This document shows, piece by piece, positions 62,880 to 64,000 of a DNA stretch of 64,000 bases. This stretch comes from Branchiostoma floridae. Taxonomy: Eukaryota; Chordata; Leptocardii; Amphioxiformes; Branchiostomatidae. The notes below the pieces were generated by a model, which saw nothing but the letters and a program-made list of their open reading frames with translations, was not told the DNA's origin and did not search any database. Positions within the stretch are counted from its first letter, which is position 1. The number at the start of each line of letters is the position of its first letter. The DNA lies in NCBI RefSeq assembly GCF_000003815.2, contig NC_049984.1, positions 21,759,514-21,823,513 on the forward strand. The letters are read 5' to 3'. The position numbers and the translations under genes were made by a program.

Positions 62880-64000
62880 GTTAACAAAAGTTATCTTTGA
62901 ATATTATAACAACAATGTTGTCAACATTGCCTCTTACTGTTTATAATTTCTTAAAATGTAGAATAATAGACATACGCGGATTATAGAATAGGTGGTGGTA
63001 TTCACTAATTAGTTATATTCAATAGAACCCCCCTCCCCATACAGACACGCATGCACGTACCCTAGATTGTTTAATAGGCCTTTCTGGTTCCACCTTGTAA
63101 AGCCCAGGAATATTGGATAGAATTGTTTAACCAGATACAATGGGATGTAGTGTACAGCTTCACCTACAAAACAAATATTTAAGATCTACACCTCACGAAG
63201 TCAACTAAGTCACTCATTGTTGGGAATGAAAGATACATAACATAATTTCAACATCCTATATATACAAATATCTATCTTCATTTCCTGTAACGTGCTTTCA
63301 CAAACACTAACATCTAATGTAAGGTATATTAATGCTAAAGGAAAGTTTGCAACCCTTTTCAGAGCTTTGTGTTTCCGCAGTATTAGAGATACATGTTTTT
63401 GACCTTGACTCTCCAATCACTGTTGTACAAAATAGGGACCAAGGTGAAGAATACATGAAGCATGAAAAGAAGGCAAACTGTTCAGGCATACAGCCAGGAG
63501 GGACAACCTTCCTCCTTGGAGAAGGGTTACAACTATCAGGAAGGGGAAGTCGTCCTACTGTAAAAGTGGCAGTTTACCTGGCATGGCAGTCTCAGCCAGC
63601 CAGACATTTATGTCCCGACCACGCCCAACCAAGAGGCAATTAGAGATCTGTTCTTTTAAGTTGAAAGGCTGATACTGCAAAAGACAGGTAACTATGATGA
63701 TCACAGTAACAACAACGAAAAAACATACATGTTTGTGTGAAGACAACAATTTTGGCTGCAATGGTACAGTTTGGCTTCAACCAACGCGTTATATGTCTTA
63801 CAGTAGGAATGTACCGAGTACCAGAGGTTCCTGATGTTACAGCTGTGGAGGTACCTGATGTTACAGCTGTGGAGAAGATAAATGTACTACAAAATGTTGA
63901 GATCCTGTCAGTAAGCAGAGGTAGGTATTGGCGGGTCGACGGACGAAGGTACCATTGATAAGTTCTGCCGCCAGTGATTCGTAATTTATGAATATGATAT
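62880..64000. other. Mostly non-coding
   Basis: A possible exon at about 63430-63650 has several open frames and no family match. A 24-bp direct duplication (CCTGATGTTACAGCTGTGGAG) lies at 63829-63874 and encodes EVPDVTAV twice in one frame. Confidence 0.35.

Noticed and set aside
1-64000. tRNA, rRNA or snRNA genes
   Set aside because: I saw no cloverleaf with A and B boxes and no ribosomal or U-RNA sequence; a covariance-model scan would be decisive.

Overview
This is a window of animal nuclear DNA, most likely amphioxus (Branchiostoma) or a similar marine invertebrate. That call is an inference from content. I see short exons bounded by GT-AG splice sites, very diverse transposable elements, LINE tails made of short tandem units, many minisatellites, and a fragment that translates as a metazoan ribonucleotide reductase small subunit. 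Nothing looks prokaryotic: there are no operons, CRISPR arrays or Shine-Dalgarno sites. One assembly gap of N lies at 3488-4083. I recognised no complete, clearly functional host gene.

Layout. 1-2600: a minisatellite, little coding signal, and a decayed piece related to an OTU-type gene. 2597-4250: a minisatellite-bearing dispersed element, the gap, and a Ty3/gypsy-like reverse-transcriptase scrap on the minus strand. 4400-6530: a Myb/SANT-like exon (duplicated at 19.45 kb) and a DUF6589-like coding block. 7.8-8.1 kb: a chromodomain exon. 10.4-16.8 kb: many minus-strand exon-like segments, including a SAP-like exon pair and a coiled-coil protein start. 19.4-25.3 kb: a second Myb/SANT-like copy, a BEN exon, a CMC/EnSpm-like transposase scrap, and remains of a tyrosine-recombinase-type retroelement with an SGNH-like segment. 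26.6-30.9 kb: minus-strand exons ending in a frameshifted HECT C-lobe, with a TIR element in one intron.

31.7-32.4 kb holds a ribonucleotide reductase small-subunit pseudogene. 33.3-44.4 kb is dense in minus-strand exons, including MULE-like and transposase-like exons and a two-exon OTU domain. 47.7-49.4 kb has a LINE fragment and a repeat-rich 344-codon frame. 50.5-52.9 kb has a broken gypsy-type gag and a transposase-like pseudogene on the plus strand. 54.7-59.0 kb is a nearly full-length LINE with an endonuclease/reverse-transcriptase ORF of about 1172 codons. 59-64 kb holds weak plus-strand exon pieces and another LINE tail.

The recurring theme is transposon-linked domains (transposase-like, MULE, DUF6589, BEN, Myb/SANT, chromo) mixed with ubiquitin-system domains (HECT, OTU), mostly on the minus strand and mostly damaged. 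Several exons exist as diverged pairs within the window. I read the region as a graveyard and nursery of transposon-carried multi-exon genes rather than a conventional gene neighbourhood. Domain calls come from motif recognition by eye; no database search was run.
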